Of a DNA stretch of 64,000 bases, positions 35,379-43,275 are shown one piece after another (the stretch's first letter is position 1; every line of letters starts with the position of its first letter). The notes beneath the pieces were generated by a model. The model saw only the letters and a program-made list of their open reading frames with translations, did not search any database and was not told the origin of the DNA. This DNA is from PALSA-505 sp035308365 (GTDB lineage: Bacteria > Actinomycetota > Actinomycetes > Streptosporangiales > Streptosporangiaceae), in NCBI GenBank assembly GCA_035308365.1, contig DATGGU010000132.1:1-64000 (forward strand), written 5' to 3'. The position numbers were made by a program, and so were the translations under genes.

Positions 35379-36029
35379 TTGAGCGTCAATGACCGCACCA
35401 CCACCACGGAGGTAGCCCCCACGGCACCTGCCCTGGCCGTCGCTGATCCGGCTCCGCTGGGCCTCGCCGGATTCGCACTGACGACGTTCCTGCTGTCTGC
35501 GTCCAATGCCGGCTGGATGACGCATGCGACCGGTAACGCATGGCTTGGCTATGCGTTCGCCTACGGCGGCCTTGGCCAGTTGCTGGCCGGCATGTGGGAG
35601 TTCCGCAACAAGAACGTGTTCGGCGCGACCGCGTTCAGCACGTACGGTGGTTTCTGGATCGGGCTCGCCCTGTGGTTCAAATTGGTCGGAACGGCCGCAC
35701 CTCCAGCCGGGGTGTCTGCGGCGGCCTACGGGGCGCAAACCACGAAGGACCTCGGCTGGATCCTGCTGGCGTTCGCCATCTTCAACACCTACATGATGAT
35801 GTGGAGCTCGGCCGTCAACGCGGCCGTGTTCAGTGTGTTCGCCACCCTTGAAGCAACGGAGATCATTCTGTTCGCCGGCTTCTTCTCGGGTAGCCCGGAC
35901 ACCATCAAGGCTGGCGGGTACGTCGGTGTGCTCACTGCCCTCGTGGCCTGGTACACCTCGGCGGCGGGCGTGATGAACGGGCTGCGTGGGCGGCCGGTGG
36001 TTCCGGTCGGGAAGCCGTTCATCAGCTAG
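35379..36029 (+). CDS. Acetate/succinate transporter, GPR1/FUN34/YaaH family
   Basis: A 216-residue six-helix protein. The family signature NPAPLGL appears as DPAPLGLAGFALTTFLLS at about residues 23-40, with Asp in place of Asn. The later SYGGFW-like STYGGFWIGLALWF segment also fits. In E. coli (SatP) and yeast (Ady2) it moves acetate and succinate with protons. It starts with TTG after GGGAGG. A strong terminator hairpin follows at 36099-36137. Confidence 0.9.
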   Translation: MSVNDRTTTTEVAPTAPALAVADPAPLGLAGFALTTFLLSASNAGWMTHATGNAWLGYAFAYGGLGQLLAGMWEFRNKNVFGATAFSTYGGFWIGLALWFKLVGTAAPPAGVSAAAYGAQTTKDLGWILLAFAIFNTYMMMWSSAVNAAVFSVFATLEATEIILFAGFFSGSPDTIKAGGYVGVLTALVAWYTSAAGVMNGLRGRPVVPVGKPFIS

Positions 36030-36098
36030 CGGCATCGCCTGGCTGGTCACCGCGGCCAGCCAGGTACCGCACTCAGCTAGCCGTGGATTCAGATATTC

Positions 36099-36137
36099 GG
36101 GTGGTCCCGGAGACCGGCAGGATCTCCGGGACCACCC
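36099..36137 (+). terminator. Terminator after the acetate transporter gene
   Basis: GGGTGGTCCCGGAGA / TCTCCGGGACCACCC, perfect 15-base stem with nine-base loop, 70 bases after the stop codon and just before the MscS promoter. Confidence 0.85.
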
Positions 36138-36155
36138 GCGTCTACCCTCATGGGG

Positions 36156-36836
36156 ATGGACCTTCAGGAGAAGCACCAGATCGACCGGGAGCGCCTGGCC
36201 GGGCAGCTCGCCAGCATGAAGGCGCGCACACGTCCCTGGCGGTCCATAGCCGCGCTGATGCTCGCCATCGCCGCCGGAATCACGTCTTACGAGCAGCACC
36301 TGGACAGTTTCGGCGATCCCAGGGCCACGCCCACCACCAAGCTGATCGTGGCGGGCACCGCCGCCGCGTTCTGCGTGCTCGCCGCGGGCGGCACGATGGG
36401 GCTCTCCGGCAGGGCAAGGGAGATGCTGCAGCCCAGGGTGGGATCGGCACACGCGGCGGTGGTCCGCTACTCCATCCTGCTCGCCGGCACGCTGACCACG
36501 CTGATCATCACGCTCCAGCTCTTCAAGATTCCGATCGGCCAGCTCGTGCTCGGCGGCGCACTGACCGGAGTCGTGCTCGGCCTGGCCGGCCAGCAGACGC
36601 TGTCCAACTTGTTCGCGGGGATCGTCCTGCTGTTGTCCCGGCCGTTCAACGTCGGAGACAGGATCCGGGTCCGCTCCGGCGCGATGGGCGGTCTCATGGA
36701 GGGCACGGTGAGCGAGATAGGCATCACCTACGTCCGCCTGGACACCGGTGATGGCGTTCTCGCGCTGCCCAACGCCCAGGTGCTGGCCGCGGCCGTGGGC
36801 CCGGCGCCCGCGGCCGATCCCGATCAGCCCCTCTGA
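36156..36836 (+). CDS. Small-conductance mechanosensitive channel (MscS family)
   Basis: About 226 residues. Three hydrophobic helices, then LVLGGALTGVVLGLAGQQTLSNLFAG, which is the pore-lining TM3 and its amphipathic continuation in MscS, and the beta domain RPFNVGDRIRV...MEGTVSEIGITYVRL. The C-terminal alpha/beta domain is very short, so this is a minimal MscS. ATG 36156 lies seven bases after TACCCT, suggesting a leaderless start; ATG 36150 is the alternative. It is not followed by a same-strand gene. Confidence 0.87.
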   Translation: MDLQEKHQIDRERLAGQLASMKARTRPWRSIAALMLAIAAGITSYEQHLDSFGDPRATPTTKLIVAGTAAAFCVLAAGGTMGLSGRAREMLQPRVGSAHAAVVRYSILLAGTLTTLIITLQLFKIPIGQLVLGGALTGVVLGLAGQQTLSNLFAGIVLLLSRPFNVGDRIRVRSGAMGGLMEGTVSEIGITYVRLDTGDGVLALPNAQVLAAAVGPAPAADPDQPL

Positions 36837-37040
36837 TCCCGCTTCACCAGGCAGGCCGGTGCGGCTGGCGGCGCAGGCCATCCCGTCACACCGGCCAGTA
36901 ATGCCAGGAAGCCCGAATACGCCTGCACGGACTGATATACCCGGACCGCCCCCGGGCCGGGATGGTCAATCCGTACTTCCTTGGCCGGAACCGCACCCCG
37001 CGTGCTTCCCCGGCCGGAACCACGCCCTACGGGGAACGGC

Positions 37041-37388
37041 TCAGGCGCCTTTTTTCTTGGATTCAAACCCGGCGAGCACATGGGCCGGGATACGCCCGCG
37101 ATCGCTGACCTCGATACCGCTCGTCTTTGCCCACGCCCGGATCTCGGCGCTGCGCTGGCGGTTGGCCGCCGTCCGCCGCCGCTTCCTGGGCACTCCCCGC
37201 ATTGTCCCCCTGCGCGCGTGCTCGGTGAACTTTCCTACCACCTCGCTGAACTTCTCGCTGTGCCTGGCGCAAAGGTCAATCTCGTACTCCTGGCCGTCGA
37301 GGCCAAACGTAAGGCTTCGCTGCTGCCCTTCGGGAATCACTTTATCGTCGTAGTCACATGCGTATGAGACAGAAACTTTCTGTGCCAC
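37041..37388 (-). CDS. lsr2: Lsr2 nucleoid-associated protein
   Basis: A 115-residue Lsr2. N-terminal dimerisation domain (AQKVSVSYACDYDD...TFGLDGQEYEIDL) and C-terminal DNA-binding domain with IRAWAKTSGIEVSDRGRIPAHVLAGFE, in which RGR enters the minor groove of AT-rich DNA. The linker is unusually basic (RKRRRTAANRQR). Lsr2 bridges AT-rich, often foreign, DNA and silences it. The GTG start follows AGGAGAAGG; the frame is open further upstream but without conserved sequence. Two cysteines in the N-domain are unusual for Lsr2. The AT-rich spacers near 3.7-7.6 kb would be natural targets. Confidence 0.92.
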   Translation of the reverse strand: MAQKVSVSYACDYDDKVIPEGQQRSLTFGLDGQEYEIDLCARHSEKFSEVVGKFTEHARRGTMRGVPRKRRRTAANRQRSAEIRAWAKTSGIEVSDRGRIPAHVLAGFESKKKGA

Positions 37389-37528
37389 TTGCGGCCCCCC
37401 TTCTCCTGCGGCAAATATATCCCGCCGGCGCACAAGATAACCGCAGAGATTTCGGGACACGCGCAACCGGCGCTAACCCGGCCAGCGCGGCCGCCGATCC
37501 AATCAGCGCAGCCAGGAGCGTAAGGCTG

Positions 37529-39004
37529 TCAGGGACGGCGCCGGGAGGAACGGTAATCCCGGTCCGGCGATTCGGCTCGCCCGGGATGGTAGGCAAAGGA
37601 TTCGGAGGGCAGGCCGTCCGGGCGGCCGCGCAGCGAGTAGGCGCTGGCGTCGTCCGCGTCGTCCTGGGGTGGCTCGTACCCGTCCTCTGGGCCGGGTGCG
37701 CCGTGACGGCTCGCCTGGCCGGTGTAGCCGGAAACCGGCGGTACGGGCCGGAAGGTCTCCGTAGGTGGGCCGGGCAGGTACCCCTGCTCGGCTTCGCCGG
37801 TGTAGTCGCCACCCAGTGGGTCGAACCCGAGTGAGCCGTCCGGCTCACCGGAGCCGTAGTCCGGTTCCGGGTGACCGCCGTAGCCAGGTTCCGGATGACC
37901 GGCGTAGCCCGGATCGGGGTGACCGGCGTAGCCCGGCTCCCGGTTCCCGCCATAGCCGCCGGCCGGGGAACTCAGCGGATCGGGGCCGGCCGGGTACTGC
38001 CCGCCCTGGTCGCCCTGCCAGCGGCCCACGGGCAGCGGCCCGGTGGGTGGGCGGCGGCCTTCCTGGTCACCGGAGGCGTGCGCGGCGTAGCCGGCCGGAG
38101 CCGGTTCCTCATCGTGTGACGGCGGCCCCAGGTGGCGGGGCATCTGCCGGTGGCGTGGCGCGTCCTGATAGCCGCCAGGCGGCCCGGGACCGTCGGCGGG
38201 GGCGAAGTCGCCATAGCCGCCTCGCGGCGCCTCACCATAGCCCGCACGGGCGTCCGGGTAACCCCGGGGGACGTCGCCGTAGGAACCACCAGGCGCGGGG
38301 CGGTCGTAGCCCGCCGCTGGGATGTCCTGGTAACCATCGTCCTGCCCGGGATCCTCGTAATCCTGGTCAGGGGCGTCGTAACGGTAGCCAGGTGCGTCGC
38401 GGTAGCTGCCGGACGTGATCGGGATCTCCGGTTCGGGCGGGAAGTCCTCGTAGCCATCGTCGTAGCCGCCGTGCGGAGGTCCGGCCGGATAGCCGGCGTC
38501 CCGCTCCGGGCCCTGGTGACCGGAATAGCCGGGGTCACGCAGCGGGCCGGGCGACGGGTAGCCGGGCGGGTAGTCGCCACCGGGCGGGTAGTCGCCACCG
38601 GACGGGTAATCGCCGCCGGGCCGCAGGGCGGCCGTGGCCGCAGCCGGGGCATCCGGGGCCAGTTCGGGGGCCATGTCGATGGCGGCGGTCGGCGGCCCGG
38701 GATCGGGCCCGGCATGCGTCGGCTCCGCCGGCTGCCAGGCCCGGCCGGGAGCGCCGGGCGTCTGCGATCCACGGCCGGCTGCGCCAGGCGGGCCCTTCCG
38801 GAGGGCTTCGATCATCCGGGGCAGCTCAGGAATGGGCAGCCTGAAGGTTCCGGTGCAGGTACCCCCCTGCCAGATGCTGAACACCGCGATCCCGGTGTCG
38901 GCATACCAGCTGACCCGCATGGACCGGGCTTCTCCGCGAACGTCGAAGAAAACCTCGCCAAGACGGGGCAAAGGGGCTGCGTCTGACGCAGACATGGTGC
39001 CCAT
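37529..39004 (-). CDS. Protein with a conserved N-terminal domain and a long Pro/Gly/Tyr-rich disordered tail
   Basis: About 491 residues from the ATG at 39004 (38995 also possible). Residues 10-75 (GEVFFDVRGEARSMRVSWYADTG.. and a GTCTGTFRLPIPEL block) look like a compact conserved domain that I have seen in other actinomycetes but cannot name. The remaining 400 residues are low complexity: Pro, Gly, Tyr, Asp and Arg, with repeats such as GDYPPG and eight-residue PGYAGHPE units. No membrane segment or signal peptide. Such tails can drive condensation or bind surfaces, but function is unknown. Codon usage is ordinary for the window. Confidence 0.75.
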   Translation of the reverse strand: MGTMSASDAAPLPRLGEVFFDVRGEARSMRVSWYADTGIAVFSIWQGGTCTGTFRLPIPELPRMIEALRKGPPGAAGRGSQTPGAPGRAWQPAEPTHAGPDPGPPTAAIDMAPELAPDAPAAATAALRPGGDYPSGGDYPPGGDYPPGYPSPGPLRDPGYSGHQGPERDAGYPAGPPHGGYDDGYEDFPPEPEIPITSGSYRDAPGYRYDAPDQDYEDPGQDDGYQDIPAAGYDRPAPGGSYGDVPRGYPDARAGYGEAPRGGYGDFAPADGPGPPGGYQDAPRHRQMPRHLGPPSHDEEPAPAGYAAHASGDQEGRRPPTGPLPVGRWQGDQGGQYPAGPDPLSSPAGGYGGNREPGYAGHPDPGYAGHPEPGYGGHPEPDYGSGEPDGSLGFDPLGGDYTGEAEQGYLPGPPTETFRPVPPVSGYTGQASRHGAPGPEDGYEPPQDDADDASAYSLRGRPDGLPSESFAYHPGRAESPDRDYRSSRRRP

Positions 39005-39128
39005 GGTGACCCTGAACCCCGGAACTTGTCTACCTGATCGCCGGACATGCGACCCTACATAACAGACCGGAGCAGGCTGATCACGCCGGGAATCACTGTG
39101 GTCCGTGGCGGCGAAGCCATCACAATCG

Positions 39129-39241
39129 GGGGATCCGGGGGCCGTCCCACCGCAAGTGGCAAAACCAACCCCAGCCCCGGTCGTGGGGATCCGGGGGGCC
39201 GTCCCACCGCAAGTGGCAAAACCAACCCCAGCCCCGGTCGT
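39129..39241. repeat. 57-base tandem direct repeat
   Basis: Two almost identical units, 39129-39184 and 39185-39241, each starting GGGGATCCGGGGG and containing CCCACCGCAAGTGGCAAAAC. The start of a third degenerate unit follows to about 39264. They lie in the 635-base gap (39005-39639) between the Pro/Gly/Tyr-rich gene and whiB-like gene, in which I see no other gene. A small CGCTCC-GA-GGAGCG palindrome is at 39589-39602, 38 bases before the whiB-like start. Confidence 0.8.
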
Positions 39242-39639
39242 GGGGGTCCGGGGGGTCGTCCCCCCGGGATAGCACAACGGGCTACGGCGAAGCTGATCGA
39301 AGATCGGCGAGCATGGTTGACCGCCGCGACACGCCCGCGTGGCCAATTTGGCGGCGTGGCTGCGCGGAGACCATGGCTGATGGCATGATTATGCGCCGGA
39401 GCAAGGCATGGTTCACACCCTGCACTAGGCGGCGGTCCCGCGTATCCCGCAGCCACGGGCGTAGTGCATGGTACCTGCCCAGAGAACCTGGTTCGTCCGC
39501 GTGGGAACACCACGGCTGTATGACGCGTTGCACTTCTGTGACGGGGCTGACGCCGTAACGCGAAGGTTCGTGTGGGCTACGAGCCGAACGCTCCGAGGAG
39601 CGATGAAAGACCCATTTAACTGGTTGAGGTGATCGAGTC

Positions 39640-39939
39640 ATGTCTGAGGCACGTCGGCACGCAGCTGTGCTCCCCCGCCCCAATTGGGGGTGGCAGGATG
39701 CTGCCGCATGCCGAGGCGAGGATCTCCTGCTTTTCTTCGGGCCCGACGGTGAGCGCCAGCCAGAGCGCGAGTTGCGCGAGCGGAAGGCCAAGGCGGTCTG
39801 CGCGAGCTGCCCGGTACGCAGCGAATGCCTCAACTACGCGGTCGGCCGCCCAGAGAAGTACGGCACCTGGGGTGGCCTGAACGAGGACGAGCGCTCATCC
39901 GAACGCCGCCGCCGTATGCGGCGGGCGAACGCGGCCTAG
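39640..39939 (+). CDS. WhiB-family [4Fe-4S] transcription factor
   Basis: A 99-residue WhiB-like protein. Cys24, Cys54, Cys57 and Cys63 form the Fe-S site (ACRGEDL, VCASCPVRSEC), followed by YGTWGGL, the turn motif that contacts sigma-A region 4, and a basic C-terminus RRRRMRRANAA for DNA. The GPDGERQPERE segment between the first two cysteines is like that of WhiB3/WhiD relatives. GAGGTGATC precedes the ATG. Monocistronic; which Wbl subgroup is not certain. Confidence 0.92.
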   Translation: MSEARRHAAVLPRPNWGWQDAAACRGEDLLLFFGPDGERQPERELRERKAKAVCASCPVRSECLNYAVGRPEKYGTWGGLNEDERSSERRRRMRRANAA

Positions 39940-39944
39940 CCTGC

Positions 39945-40646
39945 TCAGCAGGCATTTGGGGTGCGGCCGAGCAGTTCGAGGACGTCGGAGTCGGTCAGCT
40001 GGCGGAATGAGGTGTACCACTCGCCTACGGCCTTGAACGTGGCCGGAGTTGCCAGCGCTATCAGGTCATCCGCATCGCCGGACAGGGCGGCCATGGACGC
40101 CGGGGCCGCCACCGGCACGGCGAGCACCGTGCGGCCCGCCGATCTGGCCCGCAGCGAGCCCAGCGCGGCCCTGGCGGTCACGCCGGTCGCCAGCCCGTCG
40201 TCCACCAGGATCACCGGCCGCCCGGCCACGTCCGGTGGCGGCCTGTCGCCGCGGTATACGCGCACCCGCCGGTGGAGTTCGGCGCGTTCGCGCTCGGCCA
40301 CCGGGAGCAGAGCCGCCCGGGTCAGCCCGAGCTTGGACAGCAAGAGCTCGTCGTAGACGGGCTCGCCGCCCTCAGCGATGGCGCCGACGCCGAGTTCCGG
40401 CTGAAACGGGTGGCCGATCTTCCTGGTCACCAGCACGTCCACCGGCATGGCCAAGGCGTCGGCCACCTCACGGGCCACCGCCACACCGCCGCGCGGCAGG
40501 GCGAGCACCAGCGGGCCGCCGGCGGCGTCGCCCAGCGCGTGATCCGCGCGGGCCAGGACCTCGCGGAGGCGCTGGGCCAGCTGGCGTCCGGCCATCCGCC
40601 GGTCGGCGAACAGCGGGCCCGCGGTCTGTAGCTCGTTCGCGGCCAC
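39945..40646 (-). CDS. Phosphoribosyltransferase-domain protein
   Basis: A 233-residue type I PRTase-fold protein. The PRPP loop VILVDDGLATGVTARAAL is plain, as are VLALPRGGVAVAREVADAL and VTRKIGHPFQPELGVGAIAEGG. Proteins of this kind occur alone or fused to dienelactone hydrolases and are often stress-associated in actinomycetes; their substrate is not known. Starts with GTG. Convergent with the whiB-like gene, only five bases apart, so their transcripts overlap. Confidence 0.85.
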   Translation of the reverse strand: MAANELQTAGPLFADRRMAGRQLAQRLREVLARADHALGDAAGGPLVLALPRGGVAVAREVADALAMPVDVLVTRKIGHPFQPELGVGAIAEGGEPVYDELLLSKLGLTRAALLPVAERERAELHRRVRVYRGDRPPPDVAGRPVILVDDGLATGVTARAALGSLRARSAGRTVLAVPVAAPASMAALSGDADDLIALATPATFKAVGEWYTSFRQLTDSDVLELLGRTPNAC

Positions 40647-40774
40647 CTGGATAATCCGCTCAGCTCGCGCATGATTCTCTCATCCGCACCTACCCAGGCC
40701 TGGCCCTCCACACTCGCCACCGGCGCCGGCGAAAGCGGCCGGCAGAACACGCGCCGGCCGGGCAGAATGCGGTC

Positions 40775-40906
40775 ATGATCTGCGTTTCGTGCCGGGAGCA
40801 GCGCCATGAGGACTGTCCCGGTGGCAGCTGGTGCGACTGCCAGCATCAGCCGCCGCAGGGGCAGCCGCCGCCGGAACCGCGGCTCGGCTGGATCCGCCAG
40901 GGCTGA
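40775..40906 (+). CDS. Cysteine-rich mini-protein (43 residues)
   Basis: Begins MICVSCREQRHEDCPGG and continues SWCDCQHQPP, with a Pro/Gln tail. Five cysteines plus histidines in CxxC-x7-C-x5-CxC spacing suggest a small metal-binding knuckle. I recall similar CVSC...CPGGxWCDCQH mini-proteins in other actinomycetes. CAGAAT six bases before the ATG suggests a leaderless transcript. It lies 144 bases before the leader peptide of the sulfate reduction operon, and could also act as a cysteine-responsive upstream frame. Confidence 0.6.
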   Translation: MICVSCREQRHEDCPGGSWCDCQHQPPQGQPPPEPRLGWIRQG

Positions 40907-41001
40907 CCTACGCGGAATACCGCGCAGGCCGTCCGTGGTTGACCCGGTCATGGCGTCAGATCCAGTCCGCACCCGGTGGCCGCACCGGGCTGGCTCACCT
41001 G

Positions 41002-41016
41002 CCAGAAAAGTTCTGG
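41002..41016. promoter_or_regulatory. Small palindrome before the sulfate operon leader
   Basis: CCAGAA-AAG-TTCTGG, perfect 6-base arms, just upstream of a TAACTAT element and the leader peptide. Position suits an operator for a sulfur regulator; none is known to me with this site. Confidence 0.35.
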
Positions 41017-41049
41017 ACTTTAACTATGTCGCCATGTGATCCTGCAGAT

Positions 41050-41136
41050 ATGGCTATCGCGGACCCGCTTCTCGTCGCGCGCAGGCACGTAGACCTGCTG
41101 CGTGTCCGCAGCGCCATCTGTCGTCGCGGCCGCTGA
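41050..41136 (+). CDS. Cys-containing leader peptide of the sulfite reductase operon
   Basis: A 28-residue frame ending LVARRHVDLLRVRSAICRRGR cannot be shown whole; its key part is RRHVDLLRV then AICRR before the stop. A conserved RRHVDLxRVxSAxC leader is, from memory, found upstream of cysteine and sulfate genes in Streptomyces and Mycobacterium and proposed to act as a cysteine attenuator. An in-frame ATG at 41026 would add MSPCDPAD with one more Cys. The 170 bases to sirA contain a GGCGCG-TTGC-CGCGCC hairpin (41245-41260) near the ribosome site. Function is regulatory rather than enzymatic by inference. Confidence 0.7.
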   Translation: MAIADPLLVARRHVDLLRVRSAICRRGR

Positions 41137-41305
41137 TCACCGCCCGTCACGTATGCCGGGCGCGTGCGGCGAGCCCGCCCCCCCGGCTGAAAGCCCAAGT
41201 CAGCGGAGCCTGAACCAGGGCCATCGATCCTGAGCCGGATATGCGGCGCGTTGCCGCGCCTGTCCCCTGCCCCGGAAGACGCCACGTCCCGGAAGGACGC
41301 GCCGC

Positions 41306-43090
41306 ATGCCAGCAAGCACTCAGGACGCGCCGGCCTGGCCGGCCCAGACGCGGGCTGCCCAGACGGGGGCTGCACAGACGCGGGCTGCACAGGCACGAGA
41401 TCCACTGGACCGGCCGCAACGGGCGGCGCCGTCGCGCAAGCGCGGCGAGGGCCAGTGGGCACTCGGCTACCGTGAGCCGCTGAACAAGAACGAAGAGAAC
41501 AAGAAGAACGACGACGGGCTGAACGTCCGCCAGCGCATCATCGACATCTACTCCAGGTACGGGTTCGACTCCATCGACCCCGCCGACCTGCGCGGCCGGT
41601 TCCGCTGGTATGGGCTCTACACCCAGCGCAAGCCGGGGATCGACGGCGGCAAGACGGCCGTGCTGGAGCCCGAGGAACTCGACGACCGCTACTTCATGCT
41701 GCGGATCCGGATCGACGGCGGCCAGCTCAGCCAGAGCCAGCTCCGGGTGATCGGCGACGTCTCCACCCGCTACGCCCGCGGCACCGCCGACATCACCGAC
41801 CGGCAGAACATTCAGCTGCACTGGGTGCGGATCGAGGACGTCCCGGCCATCTGGGAGGCGCTGGAGAGCGTCGGGCTGTCCACCACGGAGGCCTGCGGCG
41901 ACACGCCGCGGGTGATGCTCGGCTGCCCGGTGGCCGGGATCGACGCCGGGGAGATCATCGACGCGACCCCGGAGATCGCCCAGACGCTCGATCAGTATCT
42001 GGGCGATCCCGCCTTCTCCAACCTGCCGCGCAAATTCAAGACCGCAATGAGCGGGTGCGCTGCACAGTGCACCGTGCACGAGATCAACGACGTCGCGTTC
42101 GTCGGGGTGAGGGGGGCGGACGGTAAGCCGGGCTACGACCTGTGGGCCGGCGGCGGGCTGTCCACCAACCCCAAGATCGGGGTGCGGCTCGGTGCCTTCG
42201 TCCAGCCCGGCCAGGTCGCCGAGGTCTGGGCGGCGGTCACATCGGTCTTCAGGGACTACGGATACCGGCGGCTGCGGCACAGGGCCCGGCTGAAATTCCT
42301 GGTCGCCGACTGGGGCGCCGAGCGGTTCCGCGAGGTGCTGGAGAAGGAGTACCTGGGCTACGCCCTGCCTGACGGCCCACCGCCGGATGAGCCCCGCGGC
42401 GGCACGCGCGACCACGTCGGTGTGCACCGCCAGCGGGACGGCCGCTACTACGTGGGGTTCGCCCCGCGGGTCGGCCGGCTGTCCGGCGAAGCGCTCGGCG
42501 TGATCGCCGGCCTGGCCGCCGAATACGGCAGCGGCCGGGTACGCACCACCACCGAACAGAAGATGATCATTCTGGACGTTCCCGGCGACCGTACCGACGC
42601 GCTGGCCCTCGCGCTCGAAGCAGCCGACCTGCAGGTCAGGCCCAGCGTGTTCCGGCGGCAGACGATGGCCTGCACCGGCATCGAGTTCTGCAAGCTTGCC
42701 ATCGTCGAGACCAAACAACGGGCGTCCAGCCTGATCGACGAGCTGGAGCGCCGCCTGCCGGACTTCGACGTGCCGGTCACCATCAACGTCAACGGCTGCC
42801 CGAACTCCTGCGCCCGCATCCAGACCGCCGACATCGGCCTGAAGGGATCCCTGGTCACCGGGGCCGACGGGCGTCAGGTCGAGGGGTTCCAGATCCACCT
42901 GGGCGGCGCGCTGAACGGCGGCGACGCCTCCGGATCCGGCTTCGGCCGTAAGGTCCGCGGGCTGAAGACGACGGCCGGGGATCTGCCGGACTATGTGGAG
43001 CGGGTGCTGCGCAGGTTCGCCGCGGCCAGGCAGCCCGATGAGACGTTCGCCGCCTGGACGGCCAGAGCGAGCGAAGAGGAGCTTTCATGA
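41306..43090 (+). CDS. sirA: Ferredoxin-dependent sulfite reductase (siroheme, [4Fe-4S])
   Basis: A 594-residue nitrite/sulfite reductase. Cys456 and Cys462 (MACTGIEFCKLA) and Cys498 and Cys502 (NVNGCPNSCA) hold the [4Fe-4S]-siroheme centre, and RQNIQLHW belongs to the first half-domain. The RWYGLYTQRKPG tyrosine and the TEACGDTPR cysteine recall the Tyr-Cys pair of M. tuberculosis SirA. It reduces sulfite to sulfide with ferredoxin. A 50-residue Ala/Gln-rich N-terminal extension contains three copies of a TRAAQ-like unit (tandem 16-18 base repeats at about 41345-41400). GGAAGGA precedes the ATG. The zinc-ribbon gene overlaps its stop; cysH next but one supports sulfite over nitrite. Confidence 0.92.
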   Translation: MPASTQDAPAWPAQTRAAQTGAAQTRAAQARDPLDRPQRAAPSRKRGEGQWALGYREPLNKNEENKKNDDGLNVRQRIIDIYSRYGFDSIDPADLRGRFRWYGLYTQRKPGIDGGKTAVLEPEELDDRYFMLRIRIDGGQLSQSQLRVIGDVSTRYARGTADITDRQNIQLHWVRIEDVPAIWEALESVGLSTTEACGDTPRVMLGCPVAGIDAGEIIDATPEIAQTLDQYLGDPAFSNLPRKFKTAMSGCAAQCTVHEINDVAFVGVRGADGKPGYDLWAGGGLSTNPKIGVRLGAFVQPGQVAEVWAAVTSVFRDYGYRRLRHRARLKFLVADWGAERFREVLEKEYLGYALPDGPPPDEPRGGTRDHVGVHRQRDGRYYVGFAPRVGRLSGEALGVIAGLAAEYGSGRVRTTTEQKMIILDVPGDRTDALALALEAADLQVRPSVFRRQTMACTGIEFCKLAIVETKQRASSLIDELERRLPDFDVPVTINVNGCPNSCARIQTADIGLKGSLVTGADGRQVEGFQIHLGGALNGGDASGSGFGRKVRGLKTTAGDLPDYVERVLRRFAAARQPDETFAAWTARASEEELS

Positions 43091-43275
43091 CAGAGCGTGC
43101 AGTCCCCTTCTACTGTCCGTATTGCGGCGAAGAGGATCTACAGCCAGAATCACAGGAAACTCAGTGGCAATGTCGTAGTTGCACAAGGTCGTTCCGGCTA
43201 CGCTTTGCGGGAATCGGAGTTGCGCCCATGACATCGACGACGAGCTGGAGGGAAAACGCCGCATGGAGCAGCTAG
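43087..43275 (+). CDS. Small zinc-ribbon protein between sirA and cysH
   Basis: A 62-residue protein whose ATG overlaps the sirA stop and whose end overlaps the cysH start. Cys10/Cys13 (FYCPYCGEED) and Cys29/Cys32 (WQCRSCTRSF) form a typical zinc ribbon; the last 25 residues are not conserved-looking. Its fixed place suggests a role in sulfate reduction, for example in electron transfer or metal handling, but this is inference. Small inserted proteins at this place also occur in Streptomyces as far as I remember. Confidence 0.75.
   Translation: MTERAVPFYCPYCGEEDLQPESQETQWQCRSCTRSFRLRFAGIGVAPMTSTTSWRENAAWSS

Noticed and set aside
38400..38640. Short regularly repeated sequences that could suggest a CRISPR array
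   Set aside because: They are codon repeats for GDYPPG-like units inside an open frame, without constant repeats and unique spacers, and no cas gene is present.
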